Assembly (NCBI GenBank): GCA_945865645.1
Contig: CAMBEI010000014.1
Coordinates: 1-52,664, forward strand
Origin: Chitinophaga pinensis
Lineage (GTDB): Bacteria > Bacteroidota > Bacteroidia > Chitinophagales > Chitinophagaceae
DNA: 52,664 nt
Direction of reading: 5' to 3'
Shown here: one piece after another, positions 1 to 9,847 of the stretch
How positions within the stretch are numbered: the stretch's first letter is position 1
Layout: the number at the start of each line of letters is the position of its first letter
Notes under the pieces: generated by a model
What the model was told of the DNA's origin: nothing
Database searches by the model: none
The model's input: only the letters and a program-made list of their open reading frames with translations
Translations under genes and position numbers: made by a program

Positions 1-1
1 T

Positions 2-613
2 ATTCATTTTAGAAAAAAAATACTTTCTGTTTTATTGTTTAATAAAGCCGTGTATAAAAAAAATAATCTACATCAATTAATTGGTGTGTATGCGCTGCTA
101 TTTAATATGATGATTGCTCTTACAGGATTGTGGATGCAACGCTATGTATTTAAAAAAGAATTTTATGCTATAGATAATTATACCCAGACTTTAAAAGCCT
201 CTACCTCCCTATCTTTTAACTTTAATAAGGCATACAGTAATATACAAAAAAAGTATCCTGAGTTTACTGCTCATGTCATTTATTTTGCACAGAGCAGCAA
301 AAGTAAAACTGCTTTGTATGGCAGTTTTGCTGGTAACGCATACGTTCATTCTAAAAATATGGCGGATGTAATTTATTTAGACAGTGCAGGAGGTGTTGCT
401 AAAACAAGATTTATTAATGACATTGATGTTGCAGACAGATATGATATCATCAATTCTCAATTACACATGGGTAGGTTTGGAGGGCTAGGTATAAAAATTA
501 TTTATTTTATTTTTGGACTAAGTGGCGGCTTGTTAAGTATAATAGGCTTTTTAATGTGGCGGAGAAGAAACAATATTAGCAAGGTGTTTAAACATAGTTC
601 ACACAAGGTATAG
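2..613 (+). CDS. PepSY-associated transmembrane protein, 5' end outside window
   Basis: C-terminal part of a PepSY-type inner-membrane protein. The frame is open to the left edge of the window, so the true start lies outside; the TTG at 35 is only the first start-like codon. Visible parts are a first hydrophobic helix (HQLIGVYALLFNMMIALTG), an extracytoplasmic stretch of about 95 residues with the LDSAGG-type turn usual in PepSY modules, then LHMGRFGGLG and a last helix ending in FLMWRRRNN. LHxGRFGG followed by a helix and a basic tail is the usual end of this family. Members often sit beside TonB-dependent receptors and are linked to iron or siderophore handling, which fits the receptor that faces it from the other strand. 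The substrate cannot be told from sequence. Confidence 0.8.
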   Translation: MHFRKKILSVLLFNKAVYKKNNLHQLIGVYALLFNMMIALTGLWMQRYVFKKEFYAIDNYTQTLKASTSLSFNFNKAYSNIQKKYPEFTAHVIYFAQSSKSKTALYGSFAGNAYVHSKNMADVIYLDSAGGVAKTRFINDIDVADRYDIINSQLHMGRFGGLGIKIIYFIFGLSGGLLSIIGFLMWRRRNNISKVFKHSSHKV

Positions 614-616
614 TAT

Positions 617-680
617 GTCAGGTTGAGTTTGTCAAAGACGGCTAAATAAGATAAGCCGCTTTCGACAAGATCAGTCTGAC
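617..680. repeat. REP-like imperfect palindrome between convergent genes
   Basis: Two 26-nt arms (617-642 and 655-680) pair at 19 of 26 positions around a 12-nt loop. The arms carry GTCAG...TTGTC...CGGC and its complement, with TTTCGACAAGATCAG in the right arm. I recall very similar GTCAGGTTGAGCTTGTCGAAA palindromes scattered between genes in many Bacteroidota genomes. It follows the stop codon of the PepSY gene by 4 nt and lies between two convergent genes, so it may also act as a transcription terminator for either. I did not find a second full copy in the window. Confidence 0.6.
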
Positions 681-729
681 AATTTTTATTACCATATTAC
701 CATAATTTCATCATTTTAAATTTCTAAAC

Positions 730-3168
730 TTATTTAGCCAAATTAAAACTTAAGGGGATATTCACTTTAATACTAAAATTTCTTCCCATATTAAAAATGC
801 CTAATCTGCCTGTTGCTAAGTTTTCTTCTGCATATTTTAAACGGCTTAAATGGTTTTGATAAGCTATATCTGTAATGTTGATTGCGCTAGCACTCAAACT
901 AAATAAAGTTTTATTGTTCTTACTTACAAAATCGGCACCAATACCTGCATTTAACAAACTGTAGCCTGCTGTTTTTGTTTCGGTGTTGTATGCTGTAAAT
1001 ACATTATTTTTTGCAAAAGTATTTTCAATTTCAAATTTTGTATAAAAGTTACTAACGTTATTTGTAACCTTTTTAAAGGTTACTTTAAATTCTGTTACCA
1101 ATTTTGCAGAAGGGATAAAAGGAATAAAACGAACTCCTTCGATGTTTTTTTTTAGTTTTCCGACAACCATAGAAAATGTATTTAAAATATGCAGCCAGTC
1201 TAATGGATGTGGATGAATATCAAGTGATGTTTCTATACCTGTTAATGATACTATTTGCTGATCAAATTTAAAAGCTGTCAATAAATCTCCGCTAACATTA
1301 ACCAAGCTGTCGCCACCTGCCATTGCTTCTAATTTTCTAGAAAAAATAAAGTTATCAAAGTTGTTGTAAAAAGCAGATAGTCCAACAGATATATGTTCAG
1401 CACGATAAGCTATACCGGCATCAAGTTGAATACTGGTTTCGTTTTTTAGGGTAGTGTTACCATATTCGTATCTTGTAGTTCCTTCATGTGCACCATTAGA
1501 TGCAATTTCAGTAATACTTGGCGCTCTAAAACCTCTGGCAATATTAAATTTTAGGTTTAAATTTTCTGTTAATTGCGCAGCTATTCCTAGACTACCAGAA
1601 AAATTTGAAAATGTTTTTTTAAATTGAGTACCTTTAATGGTAAACCCATCTAATAAATTCTCAGCATCTACTTTCCTGGTATCGTAGCGAAATCCACCAC
1701 TTAGAGTTATTTTTTTAATTGTTTTTTGAGAATAAGCGTAAAGTCCAAAATCAAAAAGACTATAATCAGGAATTAGTTGTTCTAAGCCTTTATTTGAATT
1801 GTTTTGTTGCATACCATTTATGCCAACAGATGTTTTCCATCCTTGTATTTCTGATAAGCGAATTTGCGCATTGTAGGTAATGGTTTTTAAATCAAAAAAT
1901 AAAGCTCTTTCTGCAGGGGCATCTGGATTAGCAAATTCTTCCCGTTTATTTTGCTGATAAGCAATATTTAATGTGATATAATTTTTCCCCATTTTAATAT
2001 TATTATCTATTGCTATTTTCCTATGTCGAATATGCTGGTAAGGGTCAAGCGGAGTGGTATTTTTAAAATCGGCGTTGTTTGCTCTTTCTGTAATGCCACC
2101 TGCAATTTTTTTTGTAAAATATCCCTCAGCATCTCTTTTTCCCTCCACTAAGCCAGCTTTTAAATTAAAGCTACTAAACAAAACATGGCTATACCCCCAG
2201 TCGCCATTAAATCCGCCATACCCGCCATAATTATGTTCATTAAATTTGGAGTTAAAAACTTTTCCGTCATATCTATTTTTATAATCTTCAGCAGCTTTGT
2301 TAGATGTGTATATATTCCAATTAAATCCATTTTGGTTACCTGCCAAATTAACATTTAAGGTTCTAAGATTATTATTAGTTTGGTAGTTACTTGAAATATT
2401 TGCTTTAAGGGAATTGGTAGAAATTGGCACATTAGTAATAATATTTACTACACCGGCCATGGCATCACTACCATAAATAATAGAAGCAGGTCCCTTAAAA
2501 AGTTCAATTTTAGCAACACTGGCTTCATCTATTTCAATGCCATGTTCATCACCCCATTGTTGGCCTTCTTGTCTAACTCCATCATTTATAGTTAACACCC
2601 GATTATAACTCAACCCCCGAATTACGGGCTTTGAGATAGCTGGTCCGGTAGCTAAGGTAGCTACACCGCTAATTTTAGTTAAGGACTCAATGATATTACT
2701 AGATGTGTTTTGAAAAAAATCTTGTTTGCGCATTACCTCAATCGCAAATGGAACTTTTTTTAATTGAGTGGCACCGGTTACGCCGGTAACAATCACTGCA
2801 TTGTTTTCAATAATTGCTTCGCTAAGTGCAAAATTAATAATAATCTCATTAGCAAAGTCGATATTTTCTATAATGCTGGTATAGCCAATATGCGATATCT
2901 CTACTAAGTGTTTACCTGTGGGTATATTTTTTATACTAAAATATCCAGAAACATCAGAAGTAGTTCCAGATTTAATATCGGTGATATATATAGATGCAGC
3001 TTCTATAGCAGCTCCAGTTTTAGCATCAATTATTTTTCCAGAGAATGAACCGGTTACTATCTTAAAATTTTTATTGATTTTGGAAAAAGAATTTCCTTGT
3101 GCAGTTATTGTTGTGTTATAACAAAAAGAAAAAATTACCGTATAAAGAGTGCTTACAAAAATTCGCAT
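730..3168 (-). CDS. TonB-dependent outer-membrane receptor
   Basis: 812-residue outer-membrane receptor for energised uptake of a ligand bound at the cell surface. In order: signal peptide (1-23, ending in ITAQG), a carboxypeptidase-regulatory-like domain (about 40-125, SGKIIDAKTGAAIEAASIYI onward) typical of Bacteroidota receptors, a plug domain (about 130-245, with RGLSYNRVLTINDGVRQEGQ and KGPASIIYGSDAMAGVVNII), and a 22-strand-type barrel to the end. It lies 80 nt downstream of a small Cys-containing membrane protein on the same strand and faces a PepSY protein. This context suggests transport of a metal or metal chelate, but no residue seen fixes the ligand. SusC-specific features and a SusD partner are absent, so polysaccharide uptake is unlikely. 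Confidence 0.92.
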   Translation of the reverse strand: MRIFVSTLYTVIFSFCYNTTITAQGNSFSKINKNFKIVTGSFSGKIIDAKTGAAIEAASIYITDIKSGTTSDVSGYFSIKNIPTGKHLVEISHIGYTSIIENIDFANEIIINFALSEAIIENNAVIVTGVTGATQLKKVPFAIEVMRKQDFFQNTSSNIIESLTKISGVATLATGPAISKPVIRGLSYNRVLTINDGVRQEGQQWGDEHGIEIDEASVAKIELFKGPASIIYGSDAMAGVVNIITNVPISTNSLKANISSNYQTNNNLRTLNVNLAGNQNGFNWNIYTSNKAAEDYKNRYDGKVFNSKFNEHNYGGYGGFNGDWGYSHVLFSSFNLKAGLVEGKRDAEGYFTKKIAGGITERANNADFKNTTPLDPYQHIRHRKIAIDNNIKMGKNYITLNIAYQQNKREEFANPDAPAERALFFDLKTITYNAQIRLSEIQGWKTSVGINGMQQNNSNKGLEQLIPDYSLFDFGLYAYSQKTIKKITLSGGFRYDTRKVDAENLLDGFTIKGTQFKKTFSNFSGSLGIAAQLTENLNLKFNIARGFRAPSITEIASNGAHEGTTRYEYGNTTLKNETSIQLDAGIAYRAEHISVGLSAFYNNFDNFIFSRKLEAMAGGDSLVNVSGDLLTAFKFDQQIVSLTGIETSLDIHPHPLDWLHILNTFSMVVGKLKKNIEGVRFIPFIPSAKLVTEFKVTFKKVTNNVSNFYTKFEIENTFAKNNVFTAYNTETKTAGYSLLNAGIGADFVSKNNKTLFSLSASAINITDIAYQNHLSRLKYAEENLATGRLGIFNMGRNFSIKVNIPLSFNLAK

Positions 3169-3248
3169 GGAAGTAGATTTAAATGTATAATTTATAAAGT
3201 GTATGAATAACTATTTTAAAAAAAGTATGAACTTTTTAAAAATAGAGT

Positions 3249-3584
3249 TTATACCACCGGAGGCCCACGAAGTAAATGAAATGCAGAATAAGAATTAAAT
3301 AAATATACTGTTTTATAAAGTTGTGGGATAGAAAATATAGGTTGTGAAGTTAAGATTATATGATTAATTGACGGTTTAAATGGTGATTCGACAACCAAAG
3401 TATTGCAATTGCAATGGTATGTTTTTTTGCCAACTTGTTCCTTGCTTACAGTAAATGATTTTCTTATAGAATCCGTATGCTTGGCTAGCCAATTATGAAA
3501 AAAAACGGTTGGTGTTATGCTAATAACAAACACTAGCAGCATAACAAATGAAGCAATTTTTTTTATGATATTTTTTTTATGCAT
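3249..3584 (-). CDS. Small membrane-anchored protein upstream of the receptor, HCNC motif
   Basis: 111-residue protein of unknown function. It has a basic start (MHKKNIIKKI), one hydrophobic helix (about 12-29), then an extracytoplasmic stretch with HCNC at 57-60 and the ending LLRGPPVV. Small proteins with one helix, a CxC or HCxC element and an LRGPP ending occur, to my recollection, ahead of TonB-dependent receptors in Bacteroidota. A metal-related role is inferred from position only. A longer reading from a TTG at 3611 is open, but that codon falls inside the -7 element at 3609-3616, so the ATG at 3584 is the better start. It probably shares a transcript with the receptor 80 nt downstream. 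Confidence 0.72.
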   Translation of the reverse strand: MHKKNIIKKIASFVMLLVFVISITPTVFFHNWLAKHTDSIRKSFTVSKEQVGKKTYHCNCNTLVVESPFKPSINHIILTSQPIFSIPQLYKTVYLFNSYSAFHLLRGPPVV

Positions 3585-3608
3585 TTTATATTTTATGCCA
3601 CAATGTTG

Positions 3609-3616
3609 CAAATATA
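3609..3616 (-). promoter_or_regulatory. -7 element (TATATTTG) for the small protein and receptor
   Basis: On the minus strand the octamer TATATTTG matches the Bacteroidota sigma-A -7 consensus TAnnTTTG exactly. It would start transcription near 3601-3603, about 18 nt before the ATG at 3584. No TTG is seen at the -33 position, so the upstream half is weak. Confidence 0.5.
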
Positions 3617-3799
3617 TAAAAACTTTTAAAATTTGAAATAAAATTTGCAGCTTTTTTTTGTCTTTTTACAAAAGAAAATGTTATAAAACTTATAAAATAC
3701 TCAATGCGCTTGAAAGTTGTCTTAGTGAGCAAAAACTATTTAGCTAGCTTATCTCTTCAGTATCTTTTTTTCAATTAACTTCAAAACAAAATTTAAATT

Positions 3800-5296
3800 A
3801 TGTCACAATTTATTTTAGCTCTTGATCAAGGCACAACCAGCTCCCGTGCAATTATTTTTGATAAAAAGGGAAGTATCGTCTGCACAGCACAAAAAGAATT
3901 TACACAAATTTTTCCACAGCCAGGTTGGGTTGAGCATGATGCTAATGAAATATGGAGTACACAATTAGGGGTTGCAGTAGAAGTTATAACTAAAGCAGGA
4001 TTATCTCCGAAAAATATTGCTGCTATTGGCATCACCAACCAACGTGAAACAACGGTTGTTTGGGAGCGTTCAACCGGTAAGCCCATTTACAATGCTATAG
4101 TTTGGCAAGATAGAAGAACAGCTACTTTTTGTGATGAGTTAAGAGCTAAGGGATTAGATAAAATGATTCAACAAAAAACTGGATTAATCGTAGATGCTTA
4201 TTTTTCGGCAAGCAAAGTAAAATGGATATTAGATAATGTGAAAGGAGCTAGGAAAAAGGCAGAAAAAAACGAACTGTGCTTTGGTACTATTGATAGCTGG
4301 TTAGTTTGGAATTTAACCAAAGGACAACTTCATGTAACAGATGTATCTAATGCATCTCGAACTATGCTTTGTAATATTCATACCTTGGAATGGGATAGTG
4401 AGCTGGAAAAAATATTTGATATTCCTGGTAATATGTTGCCGCAAATACACAGCAGCAGTGAGGTATATGGTACTACACAAAATATATTAACATTACAAAG
4501 TATACCTATTGCAGGTATTGCCGGCGATCAGCAGTCGGCCCTATTTGGTCAAATGTGCACACAGACCGGCATGGTAAAAAACACTTATGGCACCGGTTGT
4601 TTTATGCTTATGAATACAGGAGAACAACCGATTACATCATACAATAATTTACTTACTACAGTTGCTTGGAAAGTAAATGGCATTACACACTATGCTTTAG
4701 AGGGTAGTGTTTTTATAGCAGGCGCAGTTGTGCAGTGGTTAAGAGATGAATTGGAAGTTATTAAAAAATCTGCTGATGTGGAAGAGTTAGCGGCTAAGGT
4801 TAACAGCAGTGGAGGTGTTTATTTTGTGCCTGCATTTACAGGTTTAGGGGCACCACATTGGAAGCAGGATGCACGGGGTGTTATTACGGGCCTTACCAGA
4901 GGTAGTAATGCTAGCCACATTGCGAGGGCGGCCTTAGAAAGTATTGCTTTTCAAACGATGGATGTATTAAAAGCGATGGAAGCAGATTCAGGAATTTACA
5001 TAAAAGAATTAAGGGTTGATGGGGGTGCAACGGCCAATGATTTACTCATGCAGTTTCAAAGTGATATTTTAAACACAAAAGTTGTACGACCTAAAATAAC
5101 TGAAACAACCGCGTTGGGTGCAGCTTATCTTGCCGGACTAGCTATTGGTTATTGGAAAAATATTGAAGCCATACAAGATCAATGGCAGGCGGACATTATT
5201 TTTGAACCTACAATGTCTTTATCAGAGCAAAATGCTTTAATAAAAGGATGGCAGCGTGCTATCAATTCTACAATAGTATGGGCAGATGAAAAATAA
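3800..5296 (+). CDS. glpK: Glycerol kinase
   Basis: Phosphorylates glycerol to sn-glycerol 3-phosphate with ATP in the cytoplasm, trapping what the facilitator imports. 498 residues, close to the E. coli enzyme. FGGY-family features: phosphate-binding loop [10 protein letters not shown] at 9-18, [24 protein letters not shown], the glycerol-site stretch IVWQDRRTA, central [13 protein letters not shown], and the C-terminal adenosine-site stretch [17 protein letters not shown]. glpF follows after 55 nt and the pair is probably one operon. No glycerol 3-phosphate dehydrogenase gene is seen nearby. Confidence 0.97.
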   Translation: MSQFILALDQGTTSSRAIIFDKKGSIVCTAQKEFTQIFPQPGWVEHDANEIWSTQLGVAVEVITKAGLSPKNIAAIGITNQRETTVVWERSTGKPIYNAIVWQDRRTATFCDELRAKGLDKMIQQKTGLIVDAYFSASKVKWILDNVKGARKKAEKNELCFGTIDSWLVWNLTKGQLHVTDVSNASRTMLCNIHTLEWDSELEKIFDIPGNMLPQIHSSSEVYGTTQNILTLQSIPIAGIAGDQQSALFGQMCTQTGMVKNTYGTGCFMLMNTGEQPITSYNNLLTTVAWKVNGITHYALEGSVFIAGAVVQWLRDELEVIKKSADVEELAAKVNSSGGVYFVPAFTGLGAPHWKQDARGVITGLTRGSNASHIARAALESIAFQTMDVLKAMEADSGIYIKELRVDGGATANDLLMQFQSDILNTKVVRPKITETTALGAAYLAGLAIGYWKNIEAIQDQWQADIIFEPTMSLSEQNALIKGWQRAINSTIVWADEK

Positions 5297-5351
5297 ATAA
5301 GTGTTTTTGGGTTAAATAAAATTCTTAATTTTCAATTTAAATTAACTGCGT

Positions 5352-6056
5352 ATGAATAATTTTCTTTTTGAACTAATTGGTACCGCCTTTTTAATTTTAT
5401 TAGGCGATGGGGTTGTAGCCAATGTAGTATTAAATAAAACAAAAGGTAATAACAGCGGCTGGATTGTTATTTCATTTGGATGGGCTATTGCTGTTTTTGT
5501 GGGGGTGTATATTTCTGCAGTACAAAGTGGCGCTCATTTAAACCCTGCAGTAACTATTGGCCTTGCTATGGCCGATAAATTTGATTGGGCACTTGTTCCT
5601 ATTTACATTTCCGGACAAATAGCCGGAGCTATGATAGGAGCATTTTTAGTTTGGGTGACTTACAAAAAACATTTTGACGAAACCGCTGATGCTAGTGCAA
5701 TACTAGCTGTATTTTGTACTGGGCCAGCTATAAAAAATACACCGTTCAACTTAGCTACTGAAATTATTGGCAGTTTTACACTTGTATTTGGTGTGTTTTT
5801 TATCACCGGTGCTGATGTAAAGCTTGGATCCCTTGATGCCTTGCCTGTGGCAATATTGGTTTTAGGGATAAGCCTAAGTTTAGGGGGGCCAACTGGGTCT
5901 GCTATTAATCCTGCAAGAGACCTGGGGCCAAGAATTATGCATTATATATTACCTATACAAAATAAAGGCAATAGTAACTGGACATATAGCTGGATTCCAG
6001 TTTTAGGGCCTATAATTGGGGGACTATTAGCAGCTTTTATCTTTAAAGTGCTGTAA
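5352..6056 (+). CDS. glpF: Glycerol uptake facilitator (MIP/aquaglyceroporin)
   Basis: Inner-membrane channel for passive glycerol entry; 234 residues with six predicted helices and two half-helices. The two NPA boxes are at 64-66 (GAHLNPAVTIGLA) and 186-188 (SAINPARDLGPRI). The Arg-Asp after the second NPA is the mark of glycerol channels rather than strict water channels. It follows glpK by 55 nt in the same direction, so uptake and phosphorylation are paired. A terminator-like structure follows. Confidence 0.94.
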   Translation: MNNFLFELIGTAFLILLGDGVVANVVLNKTKGNNSGWIVISFGWAIAVFVGVYISAVQSGAHLNPAVTIGLAMADKFDWALVPIYISGQIAGAMIGAFLVWVTYKKHFDETADASAILAVFCTGPAIKNTPFNLATEIIGSFTLVFGVFFITGADVKLGSLDALPVAILVLGISLSLGGPTGSAINPARDLGPRIMHYILPIQNKGNSNWTYSWIPVLGPIIGGLLAAFIFKVL

Positions 6057-6090
6057 ATAAATTCTTTAACACTCCGCAAAAAACATGATT

Positions 6091-6126
6091 AAAAGGTAGT
6101 AGTAGCAAACCTTTTGAAATTTTTTT
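6091..6126 (+). terminator. Candidate terminator after glpKF
   Basis: AAAAGGT at 6091-6097 pairs with ACCTTTT at 6109-6115, followed within a few nucleotides by a T run (6120-6126). The stem is only 7 bp, so strength is uncertain. A second perfect AT-rich hairpin (6118-6146) overlaps its T run. Confidence 0.5.
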
Positions 6127-6146
6127 ATACCGAGTATAAAAAAATT
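6118..6146. other. Perfect 13-bp AT-rich hairpin with CGA loop
   Basis: Arms 6118-6130 and 6134-6146 are fully complementary around the 3-nt loop CGA. The symmetry (T7 on one side, A7 on the other) would work on either strand. It lies 34 nt ahead of the atpD -7 element, so it may separate glpKF from atpDC or bind a regulator. Confidence 0.5.
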
Positions 6147-6179
6147 GTCATCTAATTTTTAATTCCAACCACCAAGCCT

Positions 6180-6187
6180 TACCTTTG
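6180..6187 (+). promoter_or_regulatory. -7 element (TACCTTTG) of atpD
   Basis: TACCTTTG matches TAnnTTTG exactly and is followed by GCGGC, a context often seen in Chitinophagaceae promoters. Transcription would start near 6194, about 20 nt ahead of the atpD ATG. The -33 half is a poor T-rich match. Confidence 0.6.
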
Positions 6188-6202
6188 CGGCTCGAAAATT
6201 AA

Positions 6203-7720
<1,518 letters not shown>

Positions 7721-7781
7721 TTTGAAAATTTTGAATTATTATGACCAAGCGAATCAGGCGTTAAATCATTAAATTTTATTT

Positions 7782-8033
7782 ATGATACTAGAGATATTAA
7801 CACCAGAACAAAAAATTTTTAGCGGCGATGTGTATGGTGTACAATTACCGGGCATTTCAGGCCTGTTTGAAGTATTAGACAAGCATGCTCCAATGGTAAG
7901 TGCATTAAAAGCAGGCAGGTTAAAAATTTTAAAAGATAAAATACAAACTGTTGGATATAATATTAAAAGCGGATTTGTAGAAGTGCTTAATAATAAAACA
8001 ACCGTTTTAGTTGAAGGTGCCGAAGCGGTTTAA
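7782..8033 (+). CDS. atpC: F1 ATP synthase epsilon subunit, short form
   Basis: 83 residues, against about 130-140 for the two-domain form in E. coli. The N-terminal beta-sandwich is present (LEILTPEQKIFSGDV, LPGISGLFEVLDKHAPMVSALKAG, SGFVEVLNNKTTVLVEGAE). The C-terminal helical hairpin, which inhibits ATP hydrolysis in longer homologues, is missing. Short epsilon subunits are common in Bacteroidota, so this is probably natural rather than truncated. It sits in an operon with atpD and is followed by a clear terminator. Confidence 0.93.
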   Translation: MILEILTPEQKIFSGDVYGVQLPGISGLFEVLDKHAPMVSALKAGRLKILKDKIQTVGYNIKSGFVEVLNNKTTVLVEGAEAV

Positions 8034-8054
8034 AATAAAAGTAATTAATTTTTA

Positions 8055-8086
8055 AAAACCCATACAATAGTGTGGGTTTTTAATTT
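8055..8086. terminator. Terminator between atpC and the convergent acyltransferase
   Basis: An 11-bp stem (8055-8065 with 8070-8080; one G-U pair on the + strand transcript) closes a 4-nt AATA loop and ends in a T run. A-rich on its left and T-rich on its right, it can serve both converging genes. Confidence 0.85.
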
Positions 8087-8137
8087 TAAATAATAATGAT
8101 CTAATTGTAATAGTATTAAATAATATTTTTTAATAAA

Positions 8138-9100
8138 TTAATCGAGTTGTTTTTTTAATTGAACAAATGACCAAGCTGTAAATGGCAATATAAGTAAAAT
8201 TAAAAACCATAGTCTGTTGTTAGTTATATAAAAAATTATTAAAGCTAATGCCAATAAAAATAAAGGGTATAGAACAAATAAAAATCCAATCACTTTAGAA
8301 TCATCATGACCAGATTCTTTTATTAAAGTATCAGTTAGCCATTTAATAAAATAGTATAAAGGGGCATGCAAAATAGCGCCAACTATAGAAGGAATAAATA
8401 ATATACACTTTTTTAATGGCGCTTGACTTATGAAAAATTTTTGGTGTAATGTTAGTTTATCATTAGTATCAATTTCAAAAATATTTTTGCTAAGTTGTTG
8501 TTTTAAATTTTCATTAAATTGGCGAATTGCATTACCATGGCTATCTGTATAATCAATATTTTCTTTAGAAATAGGTTCTCCAAAAAATAGTTTAATATTT
8601 TTACCCATTTTGGTAAATGAACTATAATTAATAGATATGGGCAATACTTTTAAATCAATACCATCTTCCCAGCTGCTGATAGCTAATCGGGCAGTACCTT
8701 TTTTTAGAGGGCGTAAATGCCATTCATTAATGCATCTCCCTTCGCTAAATATCAGCACAATCCCATTTTTTTTAAAAATATTTTTACAGAGGTCAAATGT
8801 TTTATAATTTTCTCCAAGGTTTTCAACACCTTCACTAACCCTATATACTGGAAATATTTTAAGTAAGGATAAGCATTTTGCACCAAATTTATTTTTAAAA
8901 GCATCGCCGCGTGCAAGAGAATAAACTGTTTCGTTAAATAAGGTGCAAAGTATAATTGCATCTAAAAAAGAGTTGGGATGGTTAACCGCAAGTAATAAGG
9001 GCCCTTTATGTTTTAATAGTTCTTTTTTATTAATTGCTATATCCCTACAATAAATAGGTAAGGCTAGCCTGGCAATAATTTTTACAAATGAATACAGCAA
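8138..9100 (-). CDS. Lysophospholipid acyltransferase (PlsC-like)
   Basis: 320-residue membrane acyltransferase of the PlsC/LPLAT family, probably acylating a lysophospholipid or related lipid acceptor. The catalytic box reads NHPNSFLD (His41, Asp47), which gives HX5D instead of the usual HX4D; I recall this NHPNSFLD form from Bacteroidota homologues. The second block IFSEGRCINEWHLRPLKKGTA carries the EGR phosphate-binding motif. Two or more hydrophobic helices fill the C-terminal third. The start is a TTG at 9100, directly preceded in frame by TAA; homologues begin with a similar MLY sequence. The exact acceptor is not known. Confidence 0.85.
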   Translation of the reverse strand: MLYSFVKIIARLALPIYCRDIAINKKELLKHKGPLLLAVNHPNSFLDAIILCTLFNETVYSLARGDAFKNKFGAKCLSLLKIFPVYRVSEGVENLGENYKTFDLCKNIFKKNGIVLIFSEGRCINEWHLRPLKKGTARLAISSWEDGIDLKVLPISINYSSFTKMGKNIKLFFGEPISKENIDYTDSHGNAIRQFNENLKQQLSKNIFEIDTNDKLTLHQKFFISQAPLKKCILFIPSIVGAILHAPLYYFIKWLTDTLIKESGHDDSKVIGFLFVLYPLFLLALALIIFYITNNRLWFLILLILPFTAWSFVQLKKQLD

Positions 9101-9157
9101 TTAGTTGTTTATTTTAAAATCGAAGTTAAATATAATTTAAATAAACTTTTTTTTAAA

Positions 9158-9710
9158 TTAATTTAACTGTGAATCAATTGTGAATTTGATCATCAATTTA
9201 TATTCGCCTCGAAGTTCATTTAGTCTGTTTTTCCATATTTTATCGTGTTGCGTATTAAAAACAAATTTAGGAGTTGCATAAATAATAAGCCAGCTATTTT
9301 CATTAAGTCCTGTTTTTATTTGCCCATCGCCCTATCCACTATAACCAATAAAAAACTTTATTTTATTTAGATTTATGTTATTATTTTTTATTATCGTTTT
9401 TAAGGTTTCAAAATTAACTCTCTAGTAAATCACATCACTTATTTTAATAGATTCTGGTATCTGTTTAGGATATTGGTGTAAAAAATGGTTTGTATACATT
9501 TGTATCGGTCCAGCATAGTGAAGAGGCAAATGAAAGCCCTGTAAATCTGCAATAAAAATATCTAAGGTTTATTCAACTCTGGTTATTTAAAATAAATCCA
9601 AAGCTACCTAGCTCCTGGTGCTCGCACAATAGAACAACAGATTTTAAAAAATTAGGATCTTTTAAAAATGCTTCAGCAATTATTAAAATTCCGACAGTTG
9701 GTTTAATCAT
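9158..9710 (-). pseudogene. yqgE: Decayed yqgE/algH (UPF0301) gene
   Basis: The minus strand encodes a recognisable YqgE/AlgH protein interrupted four times. From ATG 9710 it reads MIKPTVGILIIAEAFLKDPN and VVLLCEH...GSFGFILNN, then shifts frame by one base near 9578-9585 (the first frame meets TGA at 9573-9575). The second frame opens with TAA at 9569-9571, continues through TLDIFIADLQGFHLPLHYAG, meets TAG at 9422-9424 where homologues have VYWGG, and TAG at 9332-9334 where they have GYSGWGxGQ. It ends normally with EYKLMIKFTIDSQLN and TAA. The total length of 553 nt equals a full gene of about 184 codons plus one base. Conservation outside the lesions suggests recent loss. Confidence 0.88.
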
Positions 9711-9834
9711 TTTGTAAAGTACCATATAATAGTAATGAAATTATAGCTAATAAAATTTATTTGGAAAAAAATATAAACCTTAGTTAAATTTAAGATTTAT
9801 AAGTATAAAATCATATTACAATCTAATACTGTTT

Positions 9835-9842
9835 TATCTTTA
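9835..9842 (+). promoter_or_regulatory. -7-like element close to the histidine kinase start
   Basis: TATCTTTA differs from TAnnTTTG only in the last base. Transcription from it would begin about 7 nt downstream, at or next to the ATG at 9848, giving a leaderless or nearly leaderless message. Confidence 0.4.
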
Positions 9843-9847
9843 CCTAT

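Noticed and set aside
3585..3611. TTG start at 3611 for the small protein before the receptor
   Set aside because: The codon lies in a perfect -7 element; ATG 3584 gives a normal basic lead and helix.
9158..9710. Stop-codon recoding (TAG read as Trp) to explain the yqgE frame
   Set aside because: A TAA stop and a one-base frameshift are also present, and TAG is used as a normal stop by other genes in the window.
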